The translations under genes and the position numbers were made by a program. Positions 25,885 through 35,019 of a DNA stretch of 64,000 nt are shown here, piece after piece. The stretch's first letter is position 1. Each line of letters starts with the position of its first letter. Under the pieces are notes generated by a model. The model ran no database searches, was not told the origin of the DNA, and saw only the letters and a program-made list of their open reading frames with translations. Location: NCBI GenBank assembly GCA_024224295.1, contig JAAENN010000374.1:1-64000 (forward strand), read 5' to 3'. Source of the stretch: Shimia sp. (GTDB taxonomy: Bacteria; Pseudomonadota; Alphaproteobacteria; Rhodobacterales; Rhodobacteraceae).

Positions 25885-27077
25885 GCAGTGGGGACTGCCG
25901 TGGCGGTGGTGTCGCCCAGGCCATCTTTGCGGGCTTTGGCAGAAGCCAAAGTGTCGCGCAGCTCGGCTTCCATCTTTTTCATGTCGTCTTCTGCGGCAGC
26001 CCGTTTGGCTTTGCCTTCGTCTGCGATTTGTAGCGACTCGTTGATGGTGGCGATCAATTCTGCGTTGGCAGTCTTCACAGCCTCGATGTCAAACACACCA
26101 CGTTCCATTTCAGTGCGCACAACCTTGTTGGTTTCGCGCAGGTTCTTGGCATTCGCGGTCAGCAGCTCGTTGGTCAGGTCATTGGCGTCGCGAACGGCGG
26201 CTGCGGCCTCCGCGGAGCGCTGTATGGTCACGGCCTGCGCCAACTGAGTTTCCCAAAGCGGTACTGTGTTGACCAAGGTGGAGTTGATCTTAGTGACCAG
26301 AGATTTGTCGTTTTCCTGAACGAGACGGATAGACGGCAAGGACTGCATGGTGACCTGGCGGGTCAGTTTCAGGTCATGTACGCGGCGCTCCAGATCATCG
26401 CGGGCAGCGCGCAGGTCGCGCAGCTCCTGGGCTTTCATAACCTGCGCGTTTTCGTCTGCGGCAGTAACTTCAGCCTCTTTGGCTGGGATGTCGTTTGCGT
26501 CCAACTCCGTTATTTTTGCTTCACCAGCTGCAATGTAGAGAGCAAGTTCGTCATAAAAGGCCAGAGTTTTCTCGTAGAGCACGTCCAGAGATTTGATGTC
26601 TTTGAGCAGTTTGTGCTCGTGACCGAGCAGATCGTCGGTTACGCGATCGATCTGATCCTGCACGTCTTCAAAGCGGGCGGTGAATTTGGCAAATGGCGCG
26701 GCTTTGCCAAACAGTTTTTCCCAGAAGCTGCGCTCGCGGCGCACGTCCAACTCGGAGACCGAGAAACCACGTATGGTGGTGACGATGTCCCGTAAACTGT
26801 CGCCTGCCGGGCCTACGTCTTTGTTGCGTACGTCTTGAAGCATGGCTTGGGAGATAGTTTGCAATTCGGCCTGAGCGCCGGAGCCAAAAGACACAATTGA
26901 GTTGGTGTTGGTCATGTCCAATTCGGCCATGCGTTTGGTGATTTCGGCGGAAACGGGCGCGTCCGCTTCGGCGAGCGGGACAATGGCGTTGGCTTCAACC
27001 GGCTCCGGAAGTGCAACGGTTGCTTCGGTGATTTCTTCCAAAGCGGCTTCGGCTTTTTGTTTTACGATTTCAGACAT
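25881..27077 (-). CDS. TelA/YaaN-family 'toxic anion resistance' protein
   Basis: A 398-residue, highly helical cytosolic protein of the TelA family, named after tellurite-resistance plasmid genes but widespread in chromosomes. Recognisable parts are SFWEKLFGKAAPF, KLLKDIKSLDVLYEKT, and a long C-terminal coiled-coil-like half (TLVNTVPLWETQLAQAV, TNELLTANAKNLRETN). In Bacillus the homologue yaaN is paired with xpaC, as here, where xpaC lies 35 bases upstream. A role in envelope or tellurite stress is inferred from the family name and is weakly supported in general. Confidence 0.9.
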   Translation of the reverse strand: MSEIVKQKAEAALEEITEATVALPEPVEANAIVPLAEADAPVSAEITKRMAELDMTNTNSIVSFGSGAQAELQTISQAMLQDVRNKDVGPAGDSLRDIVTTIRGFSVSELDVRRERSFWEKLFGKAAPFAKFTARFEDVQDQIDRVTDDLLGHEHKLLKDIKSLDVLYEKTLAFYDELALYIAAGEAKITELDANDIPAKEAEVTAADENAQVMKAQELRDLRAARDDLERRVHDLKLTRQVTMQSLPSIRLVQENDKSLVTKINSTLVNTVPLWETQLAQAVTIQRSAEAAAAVRDANDLTNELLTANAKNLRETNKVVRTEMERGVFDIEAVKTANAELIATINESLQIADEGKAKRAAAEDDMKKMEAELRDTLASAKARKDGLGDTTATAVPTA

Positions 27078-27112
27078 TTAAATCCACCCTTCCCGGTAGG
27101 TCACATGTGTTA

Positions 27113-27991
27113 TCAGCTGTCGCGGCGCAGGCCTTCGCGCTCCAGGCGCTCACGCAGCACGTCAATTTCGATGGTCAGGTCTCCGCGATCCTCAAGTAGG
27201 AGTTTCTGCGTGCGTGCGGCAAAGTTTTCTTCCAGATCATCCAGCAGCGTGAGGTAGTCGGCGCGGGCGTGCGCGTCCTGAGTGCGGCTGTAAATGTCGG
27301 CAAATTTTTCGGTCGCGTCTTTGGCGCCGAGTAAATACACGCCCAAATAGCGGCGTGCAGATGTGAGGTCACGCGGATCTTCTTCCACTGTGCGGAACAA
27401 GTCACGGGCGGTGGATTGGAAGGCGACAACACGACGCTCGACACTGCGGTCTCCGGCGCGGGCGATGGCGTCGCTCATGGCGCGAAGGTGGTCTTCGGCC
27501 TCTTCCACGGCGCGGGCGACACGGTCGGTTTGATGGCGGTTGGTACCTTTCATGCCTTTGTCCGACATTGGATCGAGGCCAAAGGCAAAGCTGTGCAGTA
27601 GGCCGCCAACAACGGCAAATATGCCTGCCTCGATGGGGCCGTGACCTGCAAAGCCTGCGATTGCCAAGCCGAGGCCAGTGAGGGCGGAGCCAAGCAGCTT
27701 GCGCGGCAGCGCAGGACGACGGGCCACCTTACGGGCATCATAGGCCTCTTGGGCAAACATGCCTTCGCGGGTCATCCAGGCGGCGAGCAGTAGGGCACCA
27801 AGCGCAATCAGGTATTGCGCCAAGACGATGGGCTCGGAAGTGAATGCTTTCAAGATCAGGGGCAGCGGCGCGATAAAAAGTAGGTTGACCCGACTACCTG
27901 CGCGGCTGCGTTTGGCATTGCGAAAGCCGTCGTCAGATGAGGTGTTCTGCGACACGCCGGGACTGTATTTCCCGCCAAACTTCTGAGCCAT
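27113..27991 (-). CDS. XpaC-like membrane protein (5-bromo-4-chloroindolyl phosphate hydrolysis family)
   Basis: A 292-residue protein with a basic, Ser-rich N-terminus, two hydrophobic pairs (around residues 36-74 and 97-135) and a long soluble helical C-terminal domain. This is the XpaC family layout; the 'phosphate hydrolysis' label stems from a plate phenotype and does not define an enzyme. ATG 27991 is chosen because GGAGG lies 8 bases before it and because it overlaps the stop of the upstream micropeptide as TGATG. A GTG one codon upstream is the alternative. It is followed by telA. Confidence 0.85.
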   Translation of the reverse strand: MAQKFGGKYSPGVSQNTSSDDGFRNAKRSRAGSRVNLLFIAPLPLILKAFTSEPIVLAQYLIALGALLLAAWMTREGMFAQEAYDARKVARRPALPRKLLGSALTGLGLAIAGFAGHGPIEAGIFAVVGGLLHSFAFGLDPMSDKGMKGTNRHQTDRVARAVEEAEDHLRAMSDAIARAGDRSVERRVVAFQSTARDLFRTVEEDPRDLTSARRYLGVYLLGAKDATEKFADIYSRTQDAHARADYLTLLDDLEENFAARTQKLLLEDRGDLTIEIDVLRERLEREGLRRDS

Positions 27992-28074
27992 CACGCGCCT
28001 CCTGTAAATGAGACGTAGAAGATCAACAGAACCAACAGGCCAAAAGCCAGCTTTTGTAACCCGGTTGACGACAT
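27991..28074 (-). CDS. 27-residue single-span membrane peptide leading the TelA cluster
   Basis: A very short gene missed by length cut-offs. It reads ATG at 28074 to TGA at 27991-27993 and gives 27 residues: a polar start (MSSTGLQK), about 15 hydrophobic residues (LAFGLLVLLIFYVSF) and a TGGA tail. A purine-rich GGTGGAG lies about 6 bases before the ATG. The stop overlaps the xpaC ATG by one base (TGATG), as expected for translational coupling. The peptide may also serve as a leader that opens the xpaC start. No family is recognised. Confidence 0.6.
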   Translation of the reverse strand: MSSTGLQKLAFGLLVLLIFYVSFTGGA

Positions 28075-28189
28075 ACCCACTCCACCCTGTTCTAAGTTAT
28101 GGAGAAATCTAAGAACTCTGCCGCGATAAGGCTAGGGGGAAGTTTAGGCAAAGCGGCGCATTGCCGGGGTCAGGCCACTTTCAATTCAG

Positions 28190-29068
28190 TTATTTGCGGC
28201 GGCGTGTAGGTTTTGGGCGTTGCTCGTCCGGAATGGCGCCGTCAAGTCCAAGCTGGTCGCGCACGACCCTGCGGCGCAATTCCTCGACTTCACCAGGTTT
28301 GAGTTGGCCAAGCTGGAATGGGCCATAGGACACACGGATCAGGCGGTTCACGGCAAGGCCGATGGCCTCCATCGCACGGCGGATTTCTCGATTTTTGCCT
28401 TCGCGCAAGCCGATGGTGACCCAGGCGTTGGCGCCTTGCTGGCGATCCAATGAAATCTCCATCGGCTGGAAGCGCTCACCGTCGACTTCGATACCTTTGC
28501 GTAGGGGGGCAAAGGTGTCTTCGGTGGGGCGTCCGTTGATTCGCACGCGGTATTTGCGCAGCCAGCCAGTGCTGGGCAGTTCCAGCTTACGTTTTAGGTC
28601 GCCATCGTTGGTGAGCAACAACAGGCCTTCAGAGTTCAGGTCCAGTCGCCCAACAGTCATCACGCGTGGCAAAGCATCTGGGAGCTTGTCGAAAATCGTC
28701 TCGCGGCCTTTTTCGTCGCGGTTGGTGGTCACCAGACCGGTCGGCTTGTGATATAGCCATATGCGTTCGTGATCTGGCTCGCCAATTGGCTTGCCGTCAA
28801 CGGTGACGCGGTCTTTTCCGGTCACATTCAAGGCAGGGCTTTCAAGGACTTTGCCGTTTACCGCCACGCGACCCGCTTCGATCATACGCTCCGCGTCTCG
28901 ACGTGAGGCCACGCCTGCGCGGGCCAGAACTTTGGCGATGCGATCCCCTTCACGCTTCGGCGCATCGGAGGCTGGCTGCACCGAGGCCTTGCGCGGCTTG
29001 GATGAGCGGGCTTTGGCGGCGTGTGGTTTCGCATTAGGGCGACGGGAGGAGGGGGGCTTTTGAGACAT
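28190..29068 (-). CDS. RsuA/RluB-family 23S/16S rRNA pseudouridine synthase
   Basis: A 292-residue pseudouridine synthase. A Lys/Pro-rich basic N-terminus precedes an S4 RNA-binding domain (RIAKVLARAGVASRRDAERMIEAGRV, about residues 43-100). The catalytic domain follows, with the invariant Asp in VGRLDLNSEGLLLLTNDG and the GLREGKNREIRRAME segment. This arrangement fits RluB/RsuA enzymes, which modify one uridine in ribosomal RNA. ATG 29068 is used; upstream codons overlap the divergent tadA region. The exact target base is not predicted. Confidence 0.9.
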   Translation of the reverse strand: MSQKPPSSRRPNAKPHAAKARSSKPRKASVQPASDAPKREGDRIAKVLARAGVASRRDAERMIEAGRVAVNGKVLESPALNVTGKDRVTVDGKPIGEPDHERIWLYHKPTGLVTTNRDEKGRETIFDKLPDALPRVMTVGRLDLNSEGLLLLTNDGDLKRKLELPSTGWLRKYRVRINGRPTEDTFAPLRKGIEVDGERFQPMEISLDRQQGANAWVTIGLREGKNREIRRAMEAIGLAVNRLIRVSYGPFQLGQLKPGEVEELRRRVVRDQLGLDGAIPDEQRPKPTRRRK

Positions 29069-29129
29069 GTCTCCGTTTACCTGCGAAACGGGGATTGCGA
29101 AAGGGGGCTTGGCAAGGCAAGTCTGCACC

Positions 29130-29585
29130 ATGACCTTTCGAAGCCATATGGACCTTGCGCTTGAAGAAGCGCGTGCCGCTGCGGTGCGTGGAGAAGTACC
29201 TGTGGGGGCTGTGATTGTTGGGCCGGATGGCGCGGTTCTGGCGTCGGCGGGGAATCGGACCCGCGAAGATTTTGATCCGACTGCTCATGCCGAGGTGCTG
29301 GCGATGCGCGCGGCCTGTGCCAAGCTTGGCAGTGAGCGGTTGGTCGGGTGTGATCTGTATGTGACGTTGGAGCCGTGCCCGATGTGCGCCAGCGCGATCA
29401 GTCAAGCGCGGATTGCACGGGTGTATTATGGTGCGTCTGATCCGAAGTCGGGCGGCGTGGCGCAGGGGCCGCGGGTGTTTTCCCATCCGCAAAGCCATCA
29501 TGTGCCAGAGGTCTATGACGGCCTTGCGGCGGAAGAGTGTGAGGCGTTGCTCAAGGCGTTTTTTGCAGAGCGGCGCTCATCTTAA
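29130..29585 (+). CDS. tadA: tRNA-specific adenosine deaminase
   Basis: A 151-residue zinc deaminase that converts A34 to inosine in tRNA-Arg(ACG). The catalytic motifs are His53 and Glu55 in AHAEVLAM and Cys83/Cys86 in PCPMCASAI. VPVGAVIV is the usual N-terminal strand. ATG 29130 (MTFRSHMDLALEEA) is preferred. An ATG at 29067 shares its CATG with the rluB start and would add an atypical N-terminus. The last four bases overlap the converging UPF0173 gene. Confidence 0.93.
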   Translation: MTFRSHMDLALEEARAAAVRGEVPVGAVIVGPDGAVLASAGNRTREDFDPTAHAEVLAMRAACAKLGSERLVGCDLYVTLEPCPMCASAISQARIARVYYGASDPKSGGVAQGPRVFSHPQSHHVPEVYDGLAAEECEALLKAFFAERRSS

Positions 29586-30277
29586 AGGTCGATCGGCACC
29601 ATCACTTCGGGTTCAATGACATCTACTTCCGGCAAGCCAGCAGCAAGCACAGCTGCGGATTGTTCCAAGACCGGGAAGGTTTTGTAGTGGCAGGGGATCA
29701 CGGTTTTGAAGTTGAAATAGCGTTTGGCGGCATAGGCGGCACCGGCCATGTCCATAGTGAAATGGCCGCCTGCGGAAAGAATGCCCACGTCGGGTTTGTA
29801 GTAGTCGCCCATCCAGTCCATGTCCGCCATGATGTCGGTGTCGCCTGAGATATAAAGGGTGCGGCCCTCGGCGCGGAGAATGTAGCCGACTTCTGAGCCT
29901 GCTGCTTTTGGGCCTTCGTCCGCAGAAAATGTAGAGCTATGGGATGCGGGCACCATGGTGAGGCTTACGCCGTCACCCAGTTCTACGGTGCCGCCTTTGT
30001 TGAAACCGACGGTGTCCATATGTTCGTGTTCGTTCCAGTAAGACATGAGGTCATATTGGCCGACGATGGGGCGCGACAGCTTGCGTGCTAGAGGCAACAT
30101 ATCAGCGGCATGGTCAAAATGCGCGTGAGTCAGGATCAGATGTGTGGCGCCTGCAATAGCCGCTTCGTGTTGGTTTTCGGGCAGAACCGGGTTGCCGGTG
30201 AGCCATGGATCAATCAGCAACACCAGATCGCCGGTTTCAATGCGAAAAGAGCCATGTCCAAGCCAAATCAGTTTCAT
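29582..30277 (-). CDS. UPF0173 metal-dependent hydrolase (metallo-beta-lactamase fold)
   Basis: A 231-residue metallo-beta-lactamase fold protein. It opens with IWLGHGSFRIE, and the metal site THAHFDHAAD (His51, His53, Asp55, His56) follows, with SGDTDIMADM and CHYKTFP supplying later ligands. It is related to the UlaG-like/UPF0173 group, whose natural substrates are mostly unknown. It is transcribed convergently with tadA and divergently from gatC. Confidence 0.9.
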   Translation of the reverse strand: MKLIWLGHGSFRIETGDLVLLIDPWLTGNPVLPENQHEAAIAGATHLILTHAHFDHAADMLPLARKLSRPIVGQYDLMSYWNEHEHMDTVGFNKGGTVELGDGVSLTMVPASHSSTFSADEGPKAAGSEVGYILRAEGRTLYISGDTDIMADMDWMGDYYKPDVGILSAGGHFTMDMAGAAYAAKRYFNFKTVIPCHYKTFPVLEQSAAVLAAGLPEVDVIEPEVMVPIDL

Positions 30278-30428
30278 ACCAAATCTCCTGCTGAATATCT
30301 GTCACAGTATCACTCAATGTGGGCTTTGGAAGGGGAGGCCGCGCGCTCAAAAGTGGGCAAGCGCTTGCACCATATTCCAGTGCGCGCTAAAGGCTGAGGG
30401 CACGTCCGCAACGAAAGAGTCTTGCCCC

Positions 30429-30716
30429 ATGTCGATTGACGAAAGCACCGCCGCCAAAGTGGCCAAACTGGCCCGTATCAAGGTTGAGGAAGATGCCCTG
30501 CCTGCGCTGGCACAGGAATTCAATGCCGTGCTGGGTTTCATTGAGCAACTGAATGAGGTTGACGTTGACGGTGTGGAGCCAATGGTTTCCGTGACCCCAA
30601 TGCGCCTGAAGCGCCGCGTAGATGTGGTGACTGATGGCGATCAGCAGGACAAAATCCTGAGCAATGCGCCGGATGCGCGTGAAGGCTTTTTTGCCGTTCC
30701 CAAAGTGGTGGAGTGA
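30429..30716 (+). CDS. gatC: Aspartyl/glutamyl-tRNA amidotransferase subunit C
   Basis: A 95-residue subunit that holds GatA and GatB together in the complex converting Glu-tRNA-Gln (and Asp-tRNA-Asn) to the amidated form. It shows the family pattern VAKLARIKVEED, LNEVDVDGVEP and the C-terminal EGFFAVPKVVE. ATG 30429 gives the expected length. gatA follows after 63 bases. gatB is not in the window. Confidence 0.95.
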   Translation: MSIDESTAAKVAKLARIKVEEDALPALAQEFNAVLGFIEQLNEVDVDGVEPMVSVTPMRLKRRVDVVTDGDQQDKILSNAPDAREGFFAVPKVVE

Positions 30717-30779
30717 TCCGGCTCGTTTGCCGTTGATCCCCTGAATAAAGATTTTGCCCCACATAGAGAGGCGCCCGAT

Positions 30780-32267
30780 ATGACCGATCTGACCAAACTC
30801 ACCCTGGCTGAAGCCCGTGACAAGCTGCGTGCCGGTGATGTGACTTCCGTTGAACTGACCGAGACCTTTTTGAAGGCGATTGATGACGCGGACGCGCTCA
30901 ACGCCTTTGTGCATAAGACGCCGGAGATTGCGTTAGAGCGTGCCAAGGCGGCGGATGCGCGGATTGCTCAAGGCGATGCGCCAGACATGTGCGGTCTGCC
31001 AATTGGTATCAAAGACCTGTTCTGCACCAAAGGTGTGGCGTCCCAAGCGGCAAGTGGCATTCTGGAGGGCTTTACGCCGGAGTATGAATCCACCGTGTCC
31101 CAAAAGCTGGTGGACACTGGTGCGGTGATGCTTGGCAAGCTCAACATGGATGAGTTTGCTATGGGCTCGTCCAACGAGACCTCTGTTTATGGCAATGCGA
31201 TCAACCCTTGGCGTCGGGGAAATGACGATGCGGCGCTGACTCCTGGCGGATCATCTGGTGGGTCCGCGTCCGCCGTGGCGGCTGATCTGTGTCTGGCAGC
31301 GACCGGTACCGACACCGGTGGTTCGATCCGGCAGCCAGCCGCCTTTACTGGCATCACAGGCATCAAGCCGACCTATGGTCGGTGTTCCCGTTGGGGTGTG
31401 GTGGCTTTTGCCTCCTCGCTGGATCAGGCTGGCCCCATGACCAAAGACGTGCGCGACGCGGCCATTATGCTTGAGGCGATGTGTGGTCACGACGAGAAGG
31501 ACAGCACCAGTGTTGATCTGCCGGTGCCAAACTTTGAAGCCATGCTGACCGGCGACATTCGCGGCAAGAAGATCGGTATTCCAAAAGAGTACCGTATGGA
31601 CGGCATGCCTGCGGAGATCGAAAAGCTTTGGGAGGATGGCACGGAGATGCTGAAGGCCGCGGGTGCGGAGATTGTCGATATCTCTCTGCCGCACACGAAA
31701 TATGCGCTGCCAGCCTACTACGTGATTGCGCCTGCGGAAGCGTCCTCCAACCTCGCGCGTTATGATGGTGTGCGCTACGGCCACCGCGCCACTTTGGCTG
31801 CGGGCGATGGCATCACCGAGATGTATGAAAAGACCCGCGCAGAAGGCTTTGGCCATGAGGTTCAGCGCCGCGTGATGGTCGGTACCTATGTGCTGTCCGC
31901 AGGTTTCTATGACGCTTACTACAACCGTGCGCGTCGCGTTCGGACGCTGATCAAGCAGGACTTCGAGAACGTCTTTGCTCAAGGCATCGATGCGATCCTC
32001 ACACCAGCGACACCGTCTGCGGCCTTTGGTTTGGGTGAAATGACCGATGCCGATCCAATTCAGATGTATCTGAACGACGTTTTCACCGTGACGGTGAACC
32101 TTGCCGGTTTGCCTGGCGTATCTGTGCCGACGGGTCTGGACAGTCAGGGGTTGCCGCTTGGGTTGCAGCTTATTGGTCGCCCGTGGGAAGAGGGTGATCT
32201 GCTGAACACCGCTTACGCACTGGAGCAAGCCGCAGGATTTGTAGCCAAGCCGGGTAAATGGTGGTAA
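30780..32267 (+). CDS. gatA: Aspartyl/glutamyl-tRNA amidotransferase subunit A
   Basis: A 495-residue amidase that frees ammonia from glutamine for tRNA-dependent amidation. The Ser-cisSer-Lys triad regions are visible: the Lys in [11 protein letters not shown], the cis-Ser in [15 protein letters not shown] and the nucleophilic Ser in [11 protein letters not shown]. The length and C-terminus ([11 protein letters not shown]) are normal. It forms an operon with gatC. Confidence 0.96.
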   Translation: MTDLTKLTLAEARDKLRAGDVTSVELTETFLKAIDDADALNAFVHKTPEIALERAKAADARIAQGDAPDMCGLPIGIKDLFCTKGVASQAASGILEGFTPEYESTVSQKLVDTGAVMLGKLNMDEFAMGSSNETSVYGNAINPWRRGNDDAALTPGGSSGGSASAVAADLCLAATGTDTGGSIRQPAAFTGITGIKPTYGRCSRWGVVAFASSLDQAGPMTKDVRDAAIMLEAMCGHDEKDSTSVDLPVPNFEAMLTGDIRGKKIGIPKEYRMDGMPAEIEKLWEDGTEMLKAAGAEIVDISLPHTKYALPAYYVIAPAEASSNLARYDGVRYGHRATLAAGDGITEMYEKTRAEGFGHEVQRRVMVGTYVLSAGFYDAYYNRARRVRTLIKQDFENVFAQGIDAILTPATPSAAFGLGEMTDADPIQMYLNDVFTVTVNLAGLPGVSVPTGLDSQGLPLGLQLIGRPWEEGDLLNTAYALEQAAGFVAKPGKWW

Positions 32268-32302
32268 AGCTGCTGCAAAACTAAGAGCAGTTAAGGCAAA
32301 TC

Positions 32303-33145
32303 ATGAAACGTAGCATTGGGGCAATTTGTGCGCTGGTTGCGCTTAGCGCGTGCCAGCCGCCTTTGCCAGATAGCGCAGCAGGCGTTTTTTACGACGAGAA
32401 AACAGGCGAACACCGCCGGACGGCATTGCCACCTGCAAATGCCGTGTCACAGGAAACTATTCCTGACGCACCGCAAATTGCAGAGACTCAGCAAGCACCA
32501 GTTTTGGAAACTGTGCCACCGGCGCAAACCGTTGCTGCTACGCCCCTGATCTCCACCACAACAGCGAAGCCTCAGTCGGCGGCGGCCGCGGCGAGCACTG
32601 TTCCTTCGTCCAGCTCTGTTGCGTCGACAAACACCGATGCGGCCAGTATTGCTACTGAGACCACTGCTGCTTTGGCCGCAGCGTCGGTCAACTCCGGCGT
32701 TCTGCCGCTTGACGCGAGCCCGAGCAACCCAGCGCCGCAGGTGTTCTCCAATCCAGGTATTTCGGATGAAAACGACTTTGCCGCTGTAGATGGGCGCCGC
32801 TCGATTGAAGCAGATGCCGCGCGACGGGCGCAGAATAAAGCCAACTACACGGTGATCCAGCCGACCGCCGTGCCGCAGCGTGTCGGAGACGCTGGGCCAA
32901 ACATTGTGGCTTATGCTTTGGAAACGAAACATCCTCGCGGGACAAAGATGTATAGCCGTCTAAAAATTGGCGGCGCGGCGCGGTATGAGAAAGCTTGTGC
33001 CAAATTTGGCAGTGACGAAGCTGCGCAGCGGGCGTTTCTTGGAAAAGGTGGGCCAAAGACGGACCGCCTTGGCGTCGATCCGGATGGTGATGGCTTTGCC
33101 TGCCAGTGGGATCCCAGCCCGTTCCGCGTGGCCGCTGGCAACTAA
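32303..33145 (+). CDS. Excalibur-domain-like lipoprotein
   Basis: A 280-residue predicted lipoprotein: the signal peptide ends with LSAC (Cys17). About 150 residues of Ala/Ser/Thr/Pro-rich, probably disordered sequence follow, then a C-terminal domain. The last 30 residues contain DRLGVDPDGDGFACQWDP, similar to the short Ca-binding Excalibur motif (DxDxDGxxC). A peptidoglycan amidase gene begins two bases after its stop, which suggests an envelope role. Its anchoring in the inner or outer membrane is not clear from residue 18 onward. Confidence 0.78.
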   Translation: MKRSIGAICALVALSACQPPLPDSAAGVFYDEKTGEHRRTALPPANAVSQETIPDAPQIAETQQAPVLETVPPAQTVAATPLISTTTAKPQSAAAAASTVPSSSSVASTNTDAASIATETTAALAAASVNSGVLPLDASPSNPAPQVFSNPGISDENDFAAVDGRRSIEADAARRAQNKANYTVIQPTAVPQRVGDAGPNIVAYALETKHPRGTKMYSRLKIGGAARYEKACAKFGSDEAAQRAFLGKGGPKTDRLGVDPDGDGFACQWDPSPFRVAAGN

Positions 33146-33147
33146 GC

Positions 33148-33813
33148 GTGTCCTCTTCTTTGGACATTTTTCAGCATCCCTCTCCGAATTTCGGGGAGCG
33201 GCGAGATGGACAGCGACCTGAGCTTATTGTGATCCACTACACGGCGATGGACTGCGCGCAGGCGGCGATTGACTGGCTGTGTAATCCCGAAGCAGAAGTG
33301 TCGGCGCATTATGTGATTGCGCCGGATGGGCAGGTGACACAGCTGGTGGCAGAAGAGATGCGGGCTTGGCACGCCGGTGTCGGAAATTGGCAAGGACGCG
33401 GAGACGTGAACTCGCGCAGCATTGGCATTGAGTTGTCCAATAAAGGGGATCACCCGTTTGCGGCCAAGCAAATGGAGGCTCTGGAGGTACTGCTCAGAGG
33501 CATCATGCAGCGCTGGAGCATTGGTCCGGAAAGTGTGATTGGACATTCCGATATGTCTCCAGGCCGCAAGATTGATCCAGGACCGAAGTTTGATTGGCTG
33601 CGGCTGGCGCGGGAAGGACTGGCCATTTGGCAAGATCACGAACCAGCTGATGCAGATTGGGAAAGCTGTGCTGCGCAATTGGGCTACGATCTGGAAAACC
33701 CTAACAGTTTTGATGCGTTTCGGGCGCGGTTTCGGCCTTGGGCTGAGGGGCCTTGTGATGCTGAGGACGCGCGTGTTGCCGCGCGACTTCTGCAGGTCGC
33801 AGGGAGAGATTGA
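33148..33813 (+). CDS. N-acetylmuramoyl-L-alanine amidase, AmpD type
   Basis: A 221-residue zinc amidase that cuts the lactyl-peptide bond of anhydro-muropeptides or peptidoglycan. The zinc ligands fall in VIHYTAM (His), and in GHSDMSPGRKIDPGPKFDW (His and the later Asp). There is no signal peptide, so it is probably cytosolic and acts in muropeptide recycling, like AmpD. The start is uncertain: GTG 33148 is two bases after the preceding stop, and a GTG at 33106 inside that gene is an alternative. It lies just upstream of rnpB. Confidence 0.88.
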   Translation: MSSSLDIFQHPSPNFGERRDGQRPELIVIHYTAMDCAQAAIDWLCNPEAEVSAHYVIAPDGQVTQLVAEEMRAWHAGVGNWQGRGDVNSRSIGIELSNKGDHPFAAKQMEALEVLLRGIMQRWSIGPESVIGHSDMSPGRKIDPGPKFDWLRLAREGLAIWQDHEPADADWESCAAQLGYDLENPNSFDAFRARFRPWAEGPCDAEDARVAARLLQVAGRD

Positions 33814-33843
33814 CGCGATAGCGCCGAAGCCCTATTGCGGGGA

Positions 33844-34223
33844 CGCGCAGAGAGCTGGATGGCCGTGGGGGCGTTAGCCCGCGAGGAAAGTCCGGACTCC
33901 ACAAAGCAACGGTGCCGGGTAACGCCCGGCCGGGGAAACCCGAGGGAAAGCGCCACAGAGAACAAACCGCTCTCGGTTACGAGAGTAAGGGTGAAACGGT
34001 GGGGTAAGAGCCCACCGCGCGGCTGGCAACAGCGGCGGCACGGCAAGCCCCACCGGGAGCAATGCCAAATAGGGACCGCGCGTGGCGCTTGCCACAGGAG
34101 CGCTTTGCTCCGAGCAGGTCCGGGTTGGCAGCTTGAGGTGTCTGGTAACAGGCACCCTAGATGAATGGTCATTGAACCGGCTTCGGCCGGGGAACAGAAT
34201 CCGGCTTATAGGCTCTCTGCGCG
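33844..34223 (+). ncRNA. rnpB: RNase P RNA (type A)
   Basis: The catalytic RNA that trims the 5' leader of pre-tRNAs. The universally conserved blocks are present: GAGGAAAGTCCGGACTCC near 33882, the later ACAGAATCCGGCTTATAGG near 34193 and the AAGGGTGAAA-type region near 33989. The 5' arm CGCGCAGAGAGC (33844-33855) pairs perfectly with GCTCTCTGCGCG (34212-34223) to form helix P1, which sets the ends. The size (about 380 bases) fits alphaproteobacterial type A RNAs. Exact termini are estimated from P1. Confidence 0.97.
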
Positions 34224-34296
34224 TCACCTTTCCATTTTGCACAAGACAAACAGAAGATTGCCGCCCTAGGGTGTGAGCAAAACGGAAGAGGCTGCC

Positions 34297-34971
34297 ATGA
34301 GTATTGTCGAAGAAATTGCCCTGCGTCAGAGCATCCGCCTGGGACTGCTTGCTTTGGGGCTATTGGCAGCTTTGATTTATGCCGTCGCTTTATGTCACCG
34401 TCCGCCCAGCGTCTGGAAAACGGTGATAAAGACCATCCCAATGCCGGCTTTTGCGGCGGCAGTGGCGGTAAGTTTCGGCTCTTGGGCGGTAGTTGTGGCG
34501 CTGTTGCTGTCGGCGATTGGAGATATGGCGCTGTCGCGGGATGGAGAGAAAGCCTTTTTGATTGGGTTGGTTTCCTTTGCAGCGGCGCATGTGGCGTATG
34601 TGGCGTATTTCTGGGGCATCGGTGCCGGGCCGCTAGCGATGCCTGTCTTGTTGGCGGTATTAGTTGTCTTTGCCCTGTCGACGGAGCGCTGGCTGAGTCC
34701 GTTTTCTGGGGACCTGCGCTGGCCGGTCAGAGCCTATGTCGTGATAATCTGTGCCATGGGGGCAACGGCTTTTGGGCTGGTAGATCGCCCTTTGACGGTG
34801 GCCGGTGCAGTGGCCTTTATGGCGTCTGATACTTTGTTGGCCATACAGCTTTTCCGTATGAAACCGGATGCGGCCCTGCAACGTATGGTGTCGATTGCGC
34901 TGTGGGTGCTTTACGCGGGTGGACAGTTCCTGATTGTGGCGGGTGTAGGCTGGGCGACCCCGCTCTTTTAA
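34297..34971 (+). CDS. YhhN-family membrane protein (lysoplasmalogenase-like)
   Basis: A 224-residue integral membrane protein with about eight hydrophobic segments. The family's conserved acidic motifs are seen in LLLSAIGDMALS and FMASDTLLAI. Eukaryotic TMEM86 members hydrolyse the vinyl-ether bond of lysoplasmalogens, but the bacterial substrate is less clear. ATG 34297 follows GGAAGAGG. It lies between rnpB and ftsY. Confidence 0.85.
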   Translation: MSIVEEIALRQSIRLGLLALGLLAALIYAVALCHRPPSVWKTVIKTIPMPAFAAAVAVSFGSWAVVVALLLSAIGDMALSRDGEKAFLIGLVSFAAAHVAYVAYFWGIGAGPLAMPVLLAVLVVFALSTERWLSPFSGDLRWPVRAYVVIICAMGATAFGLVDRPLTVAGAVAFMASDTLLAIQLFRMKPDAALQRMVSIALWVLYAGGQFLIVAGVGWATPLF

Positions 34972-35019
34972 ATCCCGCGAAATCAGACTAACTGGAAGCA
35001 AGCAGTTCCGGAGACCACT

